DNA of 64,000 nt, from positions 108,357,277 through 108,421,276 of the forward strand of contig NC_134278.1 in assembly GCF_949628215.1 (NCBI RefSeq), in the 5' to 3' direction. Below the pieces are notes generated by a model that searched no databases, was not told the origin of the DNA, and worked only from the letters and a program-made list of their open reading frames with translations. Numbering within the stretch: the stretch's first letter is position 1; each line of letters begins with the position of its first letter. Below are positions 24,009 through 37,689 of this stretch, one piece after another. The DNA comes from Phalacrocorax aristotelis (lineage: Eukaryota > Chordata > Aves > Suliformes > Phalacrocoracidae). Both the position numbers and the translations under genes were made by a program.

Positions 24009-24031
24009 CCACCCCCACCCCCCCACCCCCC
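24009..24031. repeat. C-rich tract, minus-strand G-quadruplex candidate
   Basis: Runs of 5, 7 and 6 C separated by single A bases. On the minus strand these are G runs with one-base loops; the longest run can be split to give four G3 tracts. Confidence 0.6.
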
Positions 24032-27000
24032 GCATCCTCAGCAAAGGCTGTGAGCTCAGTTCACTTGCATAAATGTATGTGAGTTAGTGCAATTGAGATG
24101 CCCTCCATTTTCCTTATTCTCCATCTGCTGCTCCAGTAGTGCATGAGCCTTCTATGTCCTGCCCATCAGCCGCCGTGGATGTCCTGGATGCCATAGAGGT
24201 GGCATTTCATGCCTGTATTTAGGTAACTGAATTGAGCCCTAGGCATCTGTTATGTCTTGTTGAAGAACAGGACTGGAAACTTTGAAGTTGTGTTGGTTGG
24301 GATCGGGGGAGATGCCCTTATGAGTCACCTGTGGCCTTTGGCTAGGGAATTTAGGCATCTGGGATTCTGAACTGCCACTGCTGGGAACTTCTGTGGCATC
24401 AGCGAAGGCAGCACACATAGCCCTGCCTGCTCATTTAGAGGAGATGATAAGCCTGGAGGCCTAATTAGGTGAGACTTAACCACAGTGAGTTAGCATCCCA
24501 CAAATAGGGTTTTACTGGATTTGTGGAAAAATATTCTAAAGAGAAATTTCTGGAAATATCAGTTAACTTTTATTCCTTAGTGAGAAATAGTATACTTTTC
24601 CATTTTATGTATCTAAGCTCTCAGGGGAAGGAGAGGAGAGTTAGAAGCTCTGTCTTGCTATTGCACTGCTCTAAGCTTCACACTTCAGAGGAAATAAAGT
24701 TAAATAAGGCATTTTTGAAAACCCTTTCACTTATTTCCTGATGAATAGGAGAAATGTTTCCTTCTTAAATACTGCACTTCTCAAACGCTGTGTTGTTACC
24801 TACTGACCACTCAATTGTACTAAAATACAATAAATGATGCAGAACCGGGTCTTACATAACACTTGAGCATATAAAATTCAGTCACTTTGACCCCTTACAT
24901 ACAGATTTTTATTTCTAAAAAGAATTATTCATCCTTTCAGTCTAATCCTGCATGTTTTTCCCAAAAGTCCCAGAAACTCTCCCTGTTGACTATACTGGTT
25001 TATAAAAATGGTCGAGCTTGCTAGCTTAGATTAATGTTTGCACAATTATTTAAAACTTAGAGGGTTCTCAGGTTCTTAAAATACTAAATCTGAAGTCAAA
25101 TACTCATCCAGTCAAAATCAACTCATCAAGTCAAAATTAATAAACCAGTAGTGTCTTGTGTTCTGTTCACAAAGAAATAATTTGATTCTGGGTGAAAATG
25201 AGATCAGACCTCTCTGTAAAAATCCTCTTTTCCTGAGCCTCTCGCAGCACTGGAGAGCGCGGTGTGCTCATATCCCTCCTCAGGACGTAGGCAGACCTGG
25301 TTCTGCGGTGCAATGAGGTGTTAAAGCCTTTGCATTATCAGAGCTCCAGGAACAAGTGAAGCATAGCTCCGCTCCGTTACCGTTACAGGGAAGCCAACAA
25401 AGCCGCTCCAGCCTGAGTTTACCAGGCAGGATGTTAGATGGCAGCTTGCCTTTCATGGCCATTCAACAATAAGCTAAAGATCCCTCAGTACTTTCTGTAA
25501 TTTATTTGCAATACATTGGAGAGGCCTCTGGCTTCTAGGGAAAAGTTTATATTAAATTGGGTTGCATGTAAGCAATTGTATAAAGGTCTCTTCAGGTGCC
25601 TGCATAATCGCTGCAACATCTAAGCAAATTACATAGGTGTTCCCTGAGTTCGCTGCTGTACCACTGGCACAAGTCGGTATGCGCTTCTAGGAGCACGAAC
25701 TTCTTACCCCTCACATCAAATGATTCCTTCCTAAATCACACAAGAAACCGCATTATGTCCTCGAATTGGAAGTTAAAACAGTCACATCATTATCTCCATT
25801 ACACAGCTAAAAATGTCTCTTATAGCCAGAATAAGTCTGTCTTTTCTGCCTTCATTTTATGAAGGTATAATATTCCTCATGATGGTATTTTTCAGGGATG
25901 ACTTCAAGATGTAGCCACTGATGTTCTGGATCAGGTGCAGATACTTGAAACAAGATCCACAAGAGTGATCCAGTAGATTGATCATGTCTTAGCAAAATAC
26001 CTGATAATCTGGTTCTTGAGATTAAACAACTGTGTGAGAAAATATTTTTTTCTTTCACACTGTAAAAAAAGAAAGGCATTTGTGTACAGTTTTTATGATG
26101 TGTTGTTTTCTGGTATAAGTTACTGTAGCGTCATTTTCTGCAGTTACTGACTTCGTGATTTTTTTCAACACTTTTTTTTTTTGTATTTCAACACGCTTTT
26201 GTTTCTCTGCTGGCAACTGCAGCTCCTACCTACGTGTAGACCTGCCCCACATCTTAAGTCAAGTGTCACTAAAGTCACAGTTCCTGGGTCACTTCTTGGA
26301 AAGCTGTGATATGTTCACTGATTGTTCTTTTCCTTCTAATTACAGGGAAGAAAGTGGAGTCCCCACATTCTCCTTGCAGAGGGAGGAGTGGGATTCAGAA
26401 GAGGAGCAGTTTGCCAGTGGTATTCCTCTATAATGTGTGTCAAATCCATAATGAAATTGCAGTTGAAACAGATGTATTCCTTTGCCATCACGGGATGTGT
26501 TAGGAAGTGCTGCCGGCGGACTTTGCAGAGCTCACAGTTGCGTCACGCTGAAATGCAAATGGCAAGAGGGCCGCCTGCGTTGCTGTAATGGCCACTACCT
26601 CTGTGACTCAGCTACTGATGTACTTGCAGGATGTACGGCTAATCAACTGATGTTGGCAATTTAGACATTCCCTAATTTCCCTGCTTCCCACTGCGATAAA
26701 CTGGAACAGAACTGCTGCGGCTGGAGTAACTTTGGTACAACTTTGCCATCAAGTTAGGACTGACTCTAGCTTGGATAGAGCAGAAAACCAAAATGTCACA
26801 GTCTTGGTGACAAAACAGTTCTTTCCTGGAAATTACGGCTAAGAAATAAATTGTTAATGCTGTCTTGCAGAGCTATGCAAATGTATTCTGATAAAGAACT
26901 TTGGTAAATTTTTAGTATGACTGGGTTTTTTCATGTTCAGCTGCCCAGGCAGGTTTATAGATGTGCCTCTCGGTTGCAAGAGGCAGAATAAAATAGATCG

Positions 27001-27789
27001 CTTATTTCAGATTCTAAATCATGTTTTCCTTTGATCCATGGGAGTTTGTTTTTTGGTTTTTCTTTTTTTAACTATTGCACAAACAAGGCAAGAGACATCA
27101 GTAATCTTGAAATGGTAGTAATAAGAAATTTGTACATGTCTTCTTAGACGAGCTTAACATTACTTAATGAGACATGCTGCGTTGTGTTGCACTTCACTGA
27201 AAGTGCTACTACCCTGCTCCTCAAAGATGGGAAATTACAGTAATAACCACAGAAGCTTGTTTCAGAAGGCTCCTACCCTTAGCGGAAAGTCTCTGCCCAT
27301 GGACGGCAGTATTCTGGTGTGCCACAGAGGCTGGAGGATCTTCTTTCTGTTTGGGGGTCTGGACTTCTTTTAATTTTTTTTTTTTGTAATTTTATTTCAT
27401 GTTGTGGTCTTACGCTGAAGACCACAAAACATGGCCTCAGGATGATGTTGCTTCCCTAATTTTCTGAAGCGTATTGTTATCGGATCATCAACACATTTTT
27501 TGCTCAGCAGGTTTAAATGTGACTTTCTTTCTTCTCTCTTTCTCAGAAATTTCATCTGTTTAAACATTTGTGCTGCCAAACAGACTTCAAACTGGGAACA
27601 GACATCTCATGTTTGCAGTGCCTTGTTTGTTTGATTTATTTCCTCCTATAGTTATATCTTTAATTCTGAGATCTGTCTTTAATTCGCCAATTTATATCAC
27701 TGGTTTTCTCTGTCTTCTACCTTCCACTTTTTGTAATTCACATATCAAAAAGTCTTTCTTCAAAAGAGAAGAATGGGGAAAAGAAGCTT

Positions 27790-27878
27790 TAAAACAAAAC
27801 CCCACAAAACAAAACAAAAAATGCCAAAAAGACCAACAAAAATAAAACACACAACAAAAAACAAACCCCCAAAACTCC
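27790..27878. repeat. A-rich low-complexity tract (AAAAC/CAAAA units)
   Basis: Irregular AAAAC and ACAAA units over about 90 bp. No retrotransposon body is recognised next to it, so it is simple low-complexity sequence. Confidence 0.8.
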
Positions 27879-30708
27879 AAGCCCCAAGTGCTGATTAAAA
27901 CATGGGATTGAAATCCTGTGCTTCTGTTTTGCAGGAGCTGTACTGGGACCCCTACTTTTGTGTTTCCCACTCAATAAGTCAGAAGTTCATCCTCCTTCTT
28001 TCTTCTTAGCCCCAAGCATCTTATGACTCTTTCTAAAAAGAGGATGATAAGTTCACCATTCAGCCTGGAGAGTGTTTCGGAGGGCTGTGGTCATCCATTC
28101 AAAGATGTGTACGGCTGCTGTGGCCTGGGTCCCTGCAGAAATTAGGGATGTGCCAGAGCCTGGTGCGCTCTCTTGTTATTTCCAGAGATTATTTGGAAAA
28201 TACTCCTTACAATTTCCTCATATCTCAAGTTCAACATTTCAGTGACTTAACATGAAAAATACTCAGCCACTGCCAAAAATGTAGTCAGATTGTCTACACA
28301 TGCAGCTGATTTTTACCATCTCTTACATTTCTGCGATCCTCGGAAGAGCAGTCCTTGAAAGCAGAGAGGAAGACAAGCTTGTGGAGCTGCGATTCCTAAC
28401 CCTGCGCTTCTTGGCAGCTTTGTGGGAGGGAACCTGTTGAGGCATACCCACATACCTCCACGCAGCGTGCCGAGGAGGTCTGGCAGATCAGTTACCAACC
28501 TGAAGCATGCGGTTTCCCATCCCGTACTGGGAGTGGAGCAAATAGATGCGGAGTCTTCCTTTCATGGGGTTGGGCCTTAAAGATGCAAGCTACTGCTGAA
28601 ATTTGTAATCATGTAACCAAGTTCTCTTGCTTTCCCCAAGACTGTGATTCCTGTAGATTAACTCAACAGTATCAATAGTGTTACTCTGAATTTACAGTGG
28701 TGTGACTGAGAGTTAATTATGGCCCAGTGTTTCCAAGTCTCTGTAGGCAAACAAAATAATACATTTTCATTGCTAATAATGATGGTCTGTCTAGTATTCC
28801 AATATTTGCTGTATTTAAGGAATTATAGATAATAAATTCCATTGATAAGCATCTGCATTGCAGAAATTGTGACCATTTAGGTCAACTGGCTCAGGAGACA
28901 GGTATTACGAGTAAGAGAAAAATTATTTCTCACATACAAATTCCTTGGTACAACGGTTTGCAGGTATTAGATTCTTTGCCTATTTTGTTGACATAAAAGC
29001 AATCCTCTGTCTCTTACAACCAGAGAAATGGTTCTGTAGTAAAAAAGAAAATAGCTTTTTGGTTCCTTAAACCTCACAGGACAAATTTCAACCTAGCATG
29101 AACTTTTACTGCCAAGTTATAAACCTTAGAACAGGGGCTGGTAATGGAAATAGTAAAGGAGAAGAGTTTGCAGTTATGGTAACACGATGGATTCTCTGTG
29201 CCTCAAAGTTTTGTACTCAGAGGGGATTGCAAAACTGATGTGTCTGCAGTAGCAGCATTACCTTTTGCTGTTCAGAACAGCAGACTCCCAACAGAAAGTG
29301 AATATTTCAATTTAATACACAATTCCAGAAAGATCATGAAGAACTGTAGTTACTTTTGTCCTCTCTGGTGGGGAAATAATTTTGACGAAAGTGTAATGGG
29401 GTTTCCCAACATTTGCAGGGAACAGCTCATCCCTGAACAATGAAGTTCTTGAACTGCATTCAGAAATGTATTTGAATTTGTTAAGAACTAATACAGCAGC
29501 AAATATTGCTTTCAGCCCTTGTGATACTTCTATCATAGAAATCTGCAGGTGAATAAGAAAGCTGCTCAGCAGCACAGTGTGTCCCATTAAGAAAAAAAAA
29601 AAGAGGCTTAAACTACAAGCTGATATTTTCATTTTTACATTTTGATATATGAGGAAAACTGTAAAAGGCCTTTAAAAATTACTGGTCACCTTTAAGTCAC
29701 GATTGCTATTAAGCAGTGTACCTCTTCAAGTTTTAAAGGTAGAACATGAACTTAACATATTCTGCTTTATAGATTGTATTCAGCTTGCTAAAGAGCTCAG
29801 GTAAAATGTCAGATTAAGTAGTTGAAACTCTGGCATCCAGATTCCACCCTATGGAAGGCAACGCTACACCCCTGCTCAAACACCACCTTCTCCTGCTTCT
29901 CCTAACACAACAGATCACTATGCTGTATTCAATCATTTGTTGTTTGCTTTTCTAAGTAGGAAAGGTTGAGAGCCAAATACACAATGACTCATGTTTAGGA
30001 GAAAATATTCATAAATCATAAATAACCTTCCTCCTCCCAAAATGTTGGGCAACTACCAAAGAGGAACCCAATCAAAACATGAACTCTTCTTAAAATATTC
30101 ATTAAAAAATGTCATAGTCAGAAAGGCTTGACAGTCACTATGGCTAGGATATTTTTACTGCAATTTCCCTTTCCCTGTTATGGCATACTATTTTCATAGA
30201 GACGTCTGTAGGGAACTGGTGTTATGAATAATTACTAGAAAACTTACACAGCACTCGCCGGCACTGCAAAGTTAGAGGGCCTTCTACCTGTGTTGTACAT
30301 TACATATCTTCCAGCTGATGTCCATGAAAGCAGATGGCATTCAGCACCTGTTAGAACCGAGGCCTACAGTGATGGGTTTGGATGTTGACCACTGCTTATT
30401 CACAGACCTAGCCGGTCCTCAAAAGGATATGAGTCTTCATTTGGGAAGAAGACCAGACCTTCTGGAAGCAGATCTGAGAAACATACATGAGCAGGCCTCT
30501 TCTGTCTCAGAGTATATGTGACTTAGCACCATAAGCGGTGTTTATTTTATCTGATGTCTTCTGGGCATTTTACATACACAGATGTTTGTCCTTTGGCTGC
30601 TGGTTGTTATTGTGGTGAAATTCAGGAACTGGCTTCAGTGAAAATAGTCCTGAATAACTTGCTGCCTAGTTTTTGGTTGTTTCGGTTGTGTGTGTGCGCA
30701 GTTGATTC

Positions 30709-30740
30709 CACCCCCACACCCCCACCCCACCCCACCCCCC
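30709..30740. repeat. C-rich tract, strong minus-strand G-quadruplex candidate
   Basis: On the minus strand it reads as GGGGGG, GGGG, GGGG, GGGGG and GGGGG runs separated by one to three bases, which satisfies the G3+N1-7 rule for four or more tracts. It lies in the KCNG3/MTA3 intergenic interval. Confidence 0.75.
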
Positions 30741-31652
30741 ATAGCAGTTGATATGCATTAGTTTTAAAACTTTTACAGGTCCCTAAAGGGAACATAGCTG
30801 TAACTGTATGAAAGGGGCTTATTCTATTGTAGTTTATTCTTGTGTTTAGAAGAATAGGAAAACAAGCACACTGTATGCATATGAGCCCAAGACTCATGCC
30901 TTCTTTCTGTGGACCATGAAATATTTTCTGAGTTGTGTGGCAGAGGTGCTGGATCAAGGAATCTAGGCTATTTCAAACAGCGTACTGTAAAAGACACTTC
31001 TTTGGTCATATTCTTCCTGAAGTGCAAGAACTTGTGTTTTTCCCTTGCAGTTCTCCTCATTGCCAGTTCCCTAGTTCAAAGTAGTTGGATAGCATTGAGG
31101 AGGACAGGGGAATGGAAATATTTAATTTTGGCTCTGTGTGTTTGTTAGCTCAGCTATATGCTGTACTCTTGTCTCCCAGTGGAGCTTCATAAGAAGAGGG
31201 CTGATGCACCCTGCTCTTGTGTTTATATTGAAATATAAATTGTAAGAACAACTTGTTTGTAAGCACATAAAATATTCCTTGGTATTCTAGACAATACTGT
31301 AGAATATTAAAACTCAGATACTTGCTGACGGTTAATCTCGGGTATCCAGATTTGACAGGTTTCCATCCCTAGCTGTAACCAAGACCCAAGCTGCAAAAGG
31401 ATCTAGTTGCAGAAGTTAAAGAATAGTGAGAGGCTCATCTGTTAAGTGGGCCTTAAGGCTGTAGAACCAAAAATCTTTGATCTGCCAGGGAGAAGAGTAA
31501 TACTTGACAGACTGACATGCACATGACAAACCTATCAGATAGTAGAATTGGCATCTGCCTTCCTTACAAAGAAGAGAGACTTAACTGCAATAGTGGGGAG
31601 ATTTTTACTGAATATGGATGTTTCAGAGGCAGGTAGCACGTTCAGTTTTTTG

Positions 31653-31730
31653 TTTGTGCCTATTTGGTGCGAACAGCCAAATCTGGCACAAATTTGCCTA
31701 TTTTTGTGTCTATTTCGGCACAAACAGCCA
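31653..31730. repeat. Inverted repeat with a diverged direct repeat
   Basis: Arms 31653-31667 (TTTGTGCCTATTTGG) and 31677-31692 (CCAAATCTGGCACAAA) are complementary except for a short interruption, with a 9-nt loop. A second copy of the left arm and loop, ending CACAAACAGCCA, follows about 50 bp later (about 31702-31730). It could be a small foldback or the remnant of a minisatellite. No gene is involved. Confidence 0.7.
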
Positions 31731-34700
31731 GGATTAAAGAACTTGCAGGATGTATCATTTCACATGGCATCCAAAGTTAGGCTCCTTGCTGTAGTCCTCT
31801 TTAGGAAATATGTAAAATTTTCTGTTCCCTTGCATACATCGGGAACACTCAGGGTATTCTGAGTGCACAAGTGTTCTCCATCAGTCCATTGTGTGCCTTG
31901 GGGAAGAGGGTTTTCAAACCGTTTATTTCTTCTTGCCAGGCATAACACATAGCTGATTTAAAACAAACAAACAAAATCTAAGCAACAGCAAAAAAACATG
32001 GCAGCTTTGCAACTAGGGAGCCTCTCATTCTTACAGTATGTCTTGTGCCATCACCTATTGCCTGGTGCGGTAACTACGTACCTGCAGTAATCTGGCTTGT
32101 TCTTTCCACTCATCCTGAGAAAATACTTCATGCACTCCACTGATTTCAGCCAGGTATATGATTGTCTCTAGGTAAAAGACTTGCTTAAAAGCAACTGCCA
32201 ATACTTTCCAAAATAACAGTATTACTACCGTTCGGCAGAGTGCTGCCGTTTTTCCTCGATGGTAGCCAGACTGATTTTTGGAAGCAAGTCATCTAGTCAG
32301 AAGCCTGTTAATCAGGCAGGCAAACTGACCTCCTCTATGATCAACCACCTGTTGTTAGAAATAAAGGTCACTTGAGCACAAAGTTAAATTCACTGTGTGT
32401 AAGCAGGCACGATTTCCCTGATTTAAGAGGAAGGTGTGTGTGTATCATACCACTGATGAATGTGTCCTTGAAATTCACCCAGCCATTTCAGAAGTGAATT
32501 TCCTCCTACCAACAGAATAACAAGCAATCGTTACTGCACTGACCTGGAGACTTGCTACCTGCATAAAGAAATTGTTCTGATTTTCAAAGCTAAGAGAAAA
32601 AGCAGTACTGGAGAAGTTCAAGTCAGATGTGTCGTGGAAACACAAGGCAATGTTTAGAGGCACGGTAAGGCACTGAGGGTACATTTGATCAATAAGTTGC
32701 GCTTTGGTGTTGCTTGCCCGTAATCATTCAATCCCCAGAAAAACTGGACTGAACAGATGCCGAGTCCTTGACTTAAATTAATTCTGCTCAGATGAATGTA
32801 CTGTACTCTACTTAAATACGTGTCATTAAGCACCTTTGACAGCTTTTTAGCAGGTGTTTAGAACGAAAAATAGTTCAGTTGTGAGAAAGGGAGAGATAAA
32901 GAGTAAATCCAGTGTGGTGTGTTTAATGTCTATCTAGTATTGTGTTTAAGCCCAGAAGGGCTTCATTTAGGAGTGCTGCAGGTGTATGCAACACTCCAGT
33001 GTGCTTCTGACTGCTCTGATTCACAACCTTGCTTACGTCAGAGATAACGAAGATATATAATGGTCTCATCTTCGTGCTGCTGGAGTCAACCACAAAACTC
33101 ACAGTGACTTCACCACAAACAAGATGTGAACCTAAGTCTTCTCTAAAACTGGCAAACAGAATGGGGTCCAAAACTGAATCCTAGAGCTTTTTCTCCAACA
33201 GGATGTGAACTGCAAAAAGAAATTGGTAGCTGTAACAAAAGCACTAGATGGGCAAACTTTTCTTTTTAAAAATCTGATTAGAAAATAAGATCTTTACTCT
33301 GTTACTGAGATTATTATGAAAAACCTATGAGAGTTATGCCTGTGGAGTGGAAGAAATGCATTTCTTGCATATCTAGTCCTCAGTAGTAGATTAATAGTAA
33401 ACCCTACTTCACCACCCCTCTGTCCCTCTCTCCATCAAACCTGCAGTATAATTTCCATTGCAATAGAATGGTTTTCATTAAAGCAAATTCAGTCAGAACA
33501 AGAAGAGAGGTATATACAGGTCCAGATCTGATTTATTTGCACAAAAGAAGTCCTTAATTCAATTGTATGATTCATGGGAAATGAAATTACGTATGGTGTC
33601 AAAGCAGTGCCATATGGTTGGTTATAGCATCTAGCTATGTAATAGTATGATACGTATTGAAAAACAAATATATATTTTTTACTACCCACTCAAATAATAA
33701 TTTGTTGCCAGCCATAAGTACTATTTTTCTCTACACATCGATTTAGTAGTATTCTTACAACTTTAAGATTTGGATTGAACATCTAAATCTGCAGACTACT
33801 GATAATTCAGCAATTATCTCCAAGCTATTGTTTAAATCATATTTCATCAAAATAGTGACATGTTTACCTAAGAGTCTCTTGAGAGATCTGACTCACAGTC
33901 AATAAAAAAGCCACCGTTATTTCTGATGCCAGGAGATGATCTTCTCTTGTGAGAGCGTTGGGATTTTTTTTCTGATTTATAAAGAAGTTGATATGGAAGC
34001 ATCTATTGTAGATTGCACCTATCTTCTTATCTTTCAGTAGAGGCAGCTAAAATTTTCTTTCACTTACAATAATAAACATTGAGTTTTATATCTCTGTAAA
34101 TTAAATTAAAAGAGTCTTATACAATGTCTGATACAAAAATGGAAGTTATCTAAGGTTTTTATAGATATGAGTATTTACATGGAAAAAATGTTTTTCTTTG
34201 GTGAGTAATGAAGTGACAGCAATATGAATTCTGCTTCTGCTACAAATTTATTAATGAGGTTTTGCAAGCTATGGTGTGTCTTTGCATTAGTAGGGAAAAA
34301 AAAAAGTGCATCTGCTTTTAGCTGCCTGTAAGCCAGCCTGATCAATGGGCAGCTGTATTAGCTGGCATGTTTGTTCACACGACATGAAAGTGACTTTGTA
34401 CAGACTACAGATATTTTTGAGCCGCAGGACAAGTCTGTGAACTACCAACGTCCTCTGTGGCAGTGAATTACTCTCAGTGTAAGTAGGAGCTTGGGCTGAT
34501 AAGGCATGATCACTTGTAAAGTCCTTTGTATTTTTTTTAACTCTCTGCATAGGTTACGTGCGTGTAGCGTATTTATTCATTGTAGCAAAGTTTTACTAGC
34601 AAGGGAGCCAGGTTCCCTTGGTGTGAACTCATAAACTTGAATTGCAGAATGTTTCCTGTGCTTCCAAATTACCCACGCCAAACAGAAACCCTAGGCTCAG

Positions 34701-35026
34701 CCACTTTGAGTTAGGCAGGTCCTGTAAGTATGGCCCAAGGATGGGAAAGTCTAAATGCCTTTTCCTTTCTATTGTATCAGCATGAGGGTAAGTCTTGATG
34801 TAAACTCTACAAGGAGCTGAGCACCTTTTTTTCAGGTTCATGCAACTCTCTTCTCCAATGCTTTTGTTGATTTCAGTAAGACGTTTCTACCTGTAAGATC
34901 CTGAAGTGTTCTGTTCTTAAACACACCTCTATTAATATATTTTACTTTAGATCTCTGAACTGTCAGCTCAATCCTTAAGTAATTTAGGAAGATTTGTCTT
35001 CCGTCCTGGTATCTGTTGTGAGCCAG

Positions 35027-35140
35027 TTTGTGGGGTTTGTTTGGTTTTGGTGGTGGTTTTTTTGGGGTGTGTGTGTTTTTGTTGTTGTTGTTTTGTTTTT
35101 GTTTGTTTGGCTTGGGCTTGCCTTTTTTTTTTTTTTTTGG
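35027..35140. repeat. GT/T-rich low-complexity tract
   Basis: TTTGG, GTGTGT and GTT units followed by a run of about 17 T. Open frames crossing it give Phe/Val/Trp-rich strings and are not coding. Confidence 0.8.
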
Positions 35141-35553
35141 TTCAGGCTTTTATTACCTAGAGAAGATGCTAGGCTGGAACCTTTGAAATTAAGTTCTCTG
35201 GACCCAAAACAGGGTGTTGCACGACAGCTGCAAGGGAAGATCCCTTATTCTGCCACTTTGTGGAGAGAGTGTGTCAGAGTTTTTTGAAACTTTTACCTTG
35301 TCTCTGCAATAGCAGGAAAAGAGCATCAGTGGTGAGGAGTTTTTGTGTGTGATGCAAGAACCGTTGAGGACTTGTCCTAAAACCTCTGAACTAATGTGAA
35401 CAGCCAGAGTTCTGCCACTGGCTGAACACAACTTTTAGTCTCTAAAAGCTATAGGAAATTAAAAATGAAAATTCAGGAATAAAGTTCTCTGATAGCAGAT
35501 TCCCATTCCCTTTGTCCAACCAATTCCACGCATGAGAAAGAAGCCTGAAATTG

Positions 35554-35587
35554 CATATGAAGAAAAAGTTCATATGAAGAAAAAGTG
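35554..35587. repeat. 17-bp tandem duplication
   Basis: CATATGAAGAAAAAGTT is followed directly by CATATGAAGAAAAAGTG, differing only at the last base, so probably a recent slippage event in intergenic sequence. A smaller ATGCATCTG duplication lies at about 35698-35716. Confidence 0.85.
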
Positions 35588-37689
35588 AAACTTTTTGTAT
35601 TACCCCTAATGAATAAAAATTAATTTCATCTTTGATTTTTTTTAAATTCAGTAAGAAAATTGTATAGCTCCTGTCAGCATTTAACATACACGATTTGGAT
35701 GCATCTGATGCATCTGATGATGCTGAAGTGAAAAAGCCACTAAAGAGGACGCGCCCTGGACAGGTCAATAGACACTGTATTGGTGATACCATGAAAGGCC
35801 CTCTTGCAGCCCTTGCTCTCAGCGTCTCATCTACATCTCCTTCAGTACGGCTGATCTAGCTCACCGTGGGGGTGGTTGGTGAGCTCCGACCAGGGAACTT
35901 TACATTCTATTCTTCTTGGTTATTTTTGGAGGAATATGAGGAGGAATGATGGGCTGCTCAGGACGGCACAACAAAAAAAGTTGTGAAATGAAGTTCTCAG
36001 GTAATCTGTCTAACAGGAATAATCTATTTTGCAACTTCAAGTTGCCATGAAAATGTGGTTTCTTTCAAACAACGCAAGAAATCTCAGTCTGTAGCTGGCT
36101 ACATTTCCTTTACCAGGTTAAGACAAAGCTCTTCTCTGAATTTTTTTCTCAGCAATGTTGTGGTTGAAACAAGAGTTTTCCATTATATTTAGTCTAGAAA
36201 AATGAAGCTGTTTACATAACTTTAATTTTTCCCATTCCATGCACTGAGATAGCACACAAAATAAACTCTATTTAGGCTTTTGTGTACATTACACCAAAGT
36301 AAAACATACTGCCAGTCCTGCAACTTGGTACCCAACCACAGCTAGCTGTGCCCACCACCTCCCTCAGCTTGCAGCAGCGACTTCAAATGGAAATACAGCA
36401 GCATGACACCGTACAGTATCAGGCTGTGCTGTCTGTGGCTATGGGAACTGTGTTAGTGTGAATAATAAGGCCCAGTGATTCAGTACAAAGGTATATAAAT
36501 GTCATGCTTGCTTTACCTGGTCTGTGATGCATGCTTTAGATGGGCAACTCTAAGTAAAGGGTTTTTTCTTACTATTTTCAGGCAGTCAGTCTGAAAGGAC
36601 AGGCTGGGACCATGGGCTTTCCTGGGCTGCTCTCTCATGTTTTCGAGAGGCAAATTCTGTATCTTTAGGAGCCACCTTATTTTTTCAAAGGCCATGCCTT
36701 CAGATGATGGAAGTGAGAGTCTGTTTCTATCGAAATCTACTTCTTGCTGTATGAGGGTACATTGTAAGCTTCAAAGTGTGGTAAATTCCTCTAATGTCGC
36801 AGTGCAGACTTAAGCTGAGGGGAAAGAGCTTGGAGGCATATTGTTTAACTGATAATGGCTGTGACAAGCCAACTATTTGAGTTAACTTTTCTCTTGCCTT
36901 GAAAGTTTAATCTGTTTCATTTACTGAGCAGCAAACCACCAGGGTAAAAATAACACACCATCTAACTTCTAGCTATTTGTGTTTATGTCTCTGCTAAGGT
37001 AGTGTTATTGTGCGTCTAGAAATGACCAGCTGGATGGAGCTGCTACTTCCCAAGGAGTTTCTGCAGACTTTCTGAAAAGAAAGTCTCCCACAGATGTTCT
37101 TGTCAGGAAACAAAACAGAGGAAGATTTCCAATTTTCCCTTTCAACATGTGAATGTGTTGCTGTTTATTAAAGAAGACTACATCACTCTATCATATGCCA
37201 ACTTCACATATTTCAGGAATTTGGTGCTCATTGCCTGTTTGACACAAAGTAGTCCCTCAGGAAATTAACAGTGCCCTAGAAGTAGAAGAAATCTTAACCT
37301 AATAGTCCCAGATTGAACTTAAGAGGGAAAAGGGAAGAGGGCATATGATCATTTGAAACACCAGGGAAGCTCATCCTCCTAATCAACACATTTCCCTGCA
37401 GCTCCGTATGAAGTGAAATGTTAGCTTGGTAATGCTTAAGCTACAAGCACAAAAATCCAGGGCATGATACATAATAAATCATCACTTTCCTTGCAAGAGA
37501 ACAATAAAACGCATTTCTCTCCCAAGGAAGCGTTCCACAGCAGGATCAATTCGTTTGTAAAACGTATAGATTGTTTGTGACGGTGTGAACTTTGTATAAC
37601 CACGGGGAAATGGCTTCGCATTACATCGATATTGATGTTTTCGAAGCATCCCTCTCATCAGATGATTTGTAAGCATCTCCTTCAACGCT

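Noticed and set aside
27790-27878. A-rich tract as the poly(A) tail of a processed pseudogene
   Set aside because: No upstream sequence resembling a spliced gene and no flanking direct repeats were seen.
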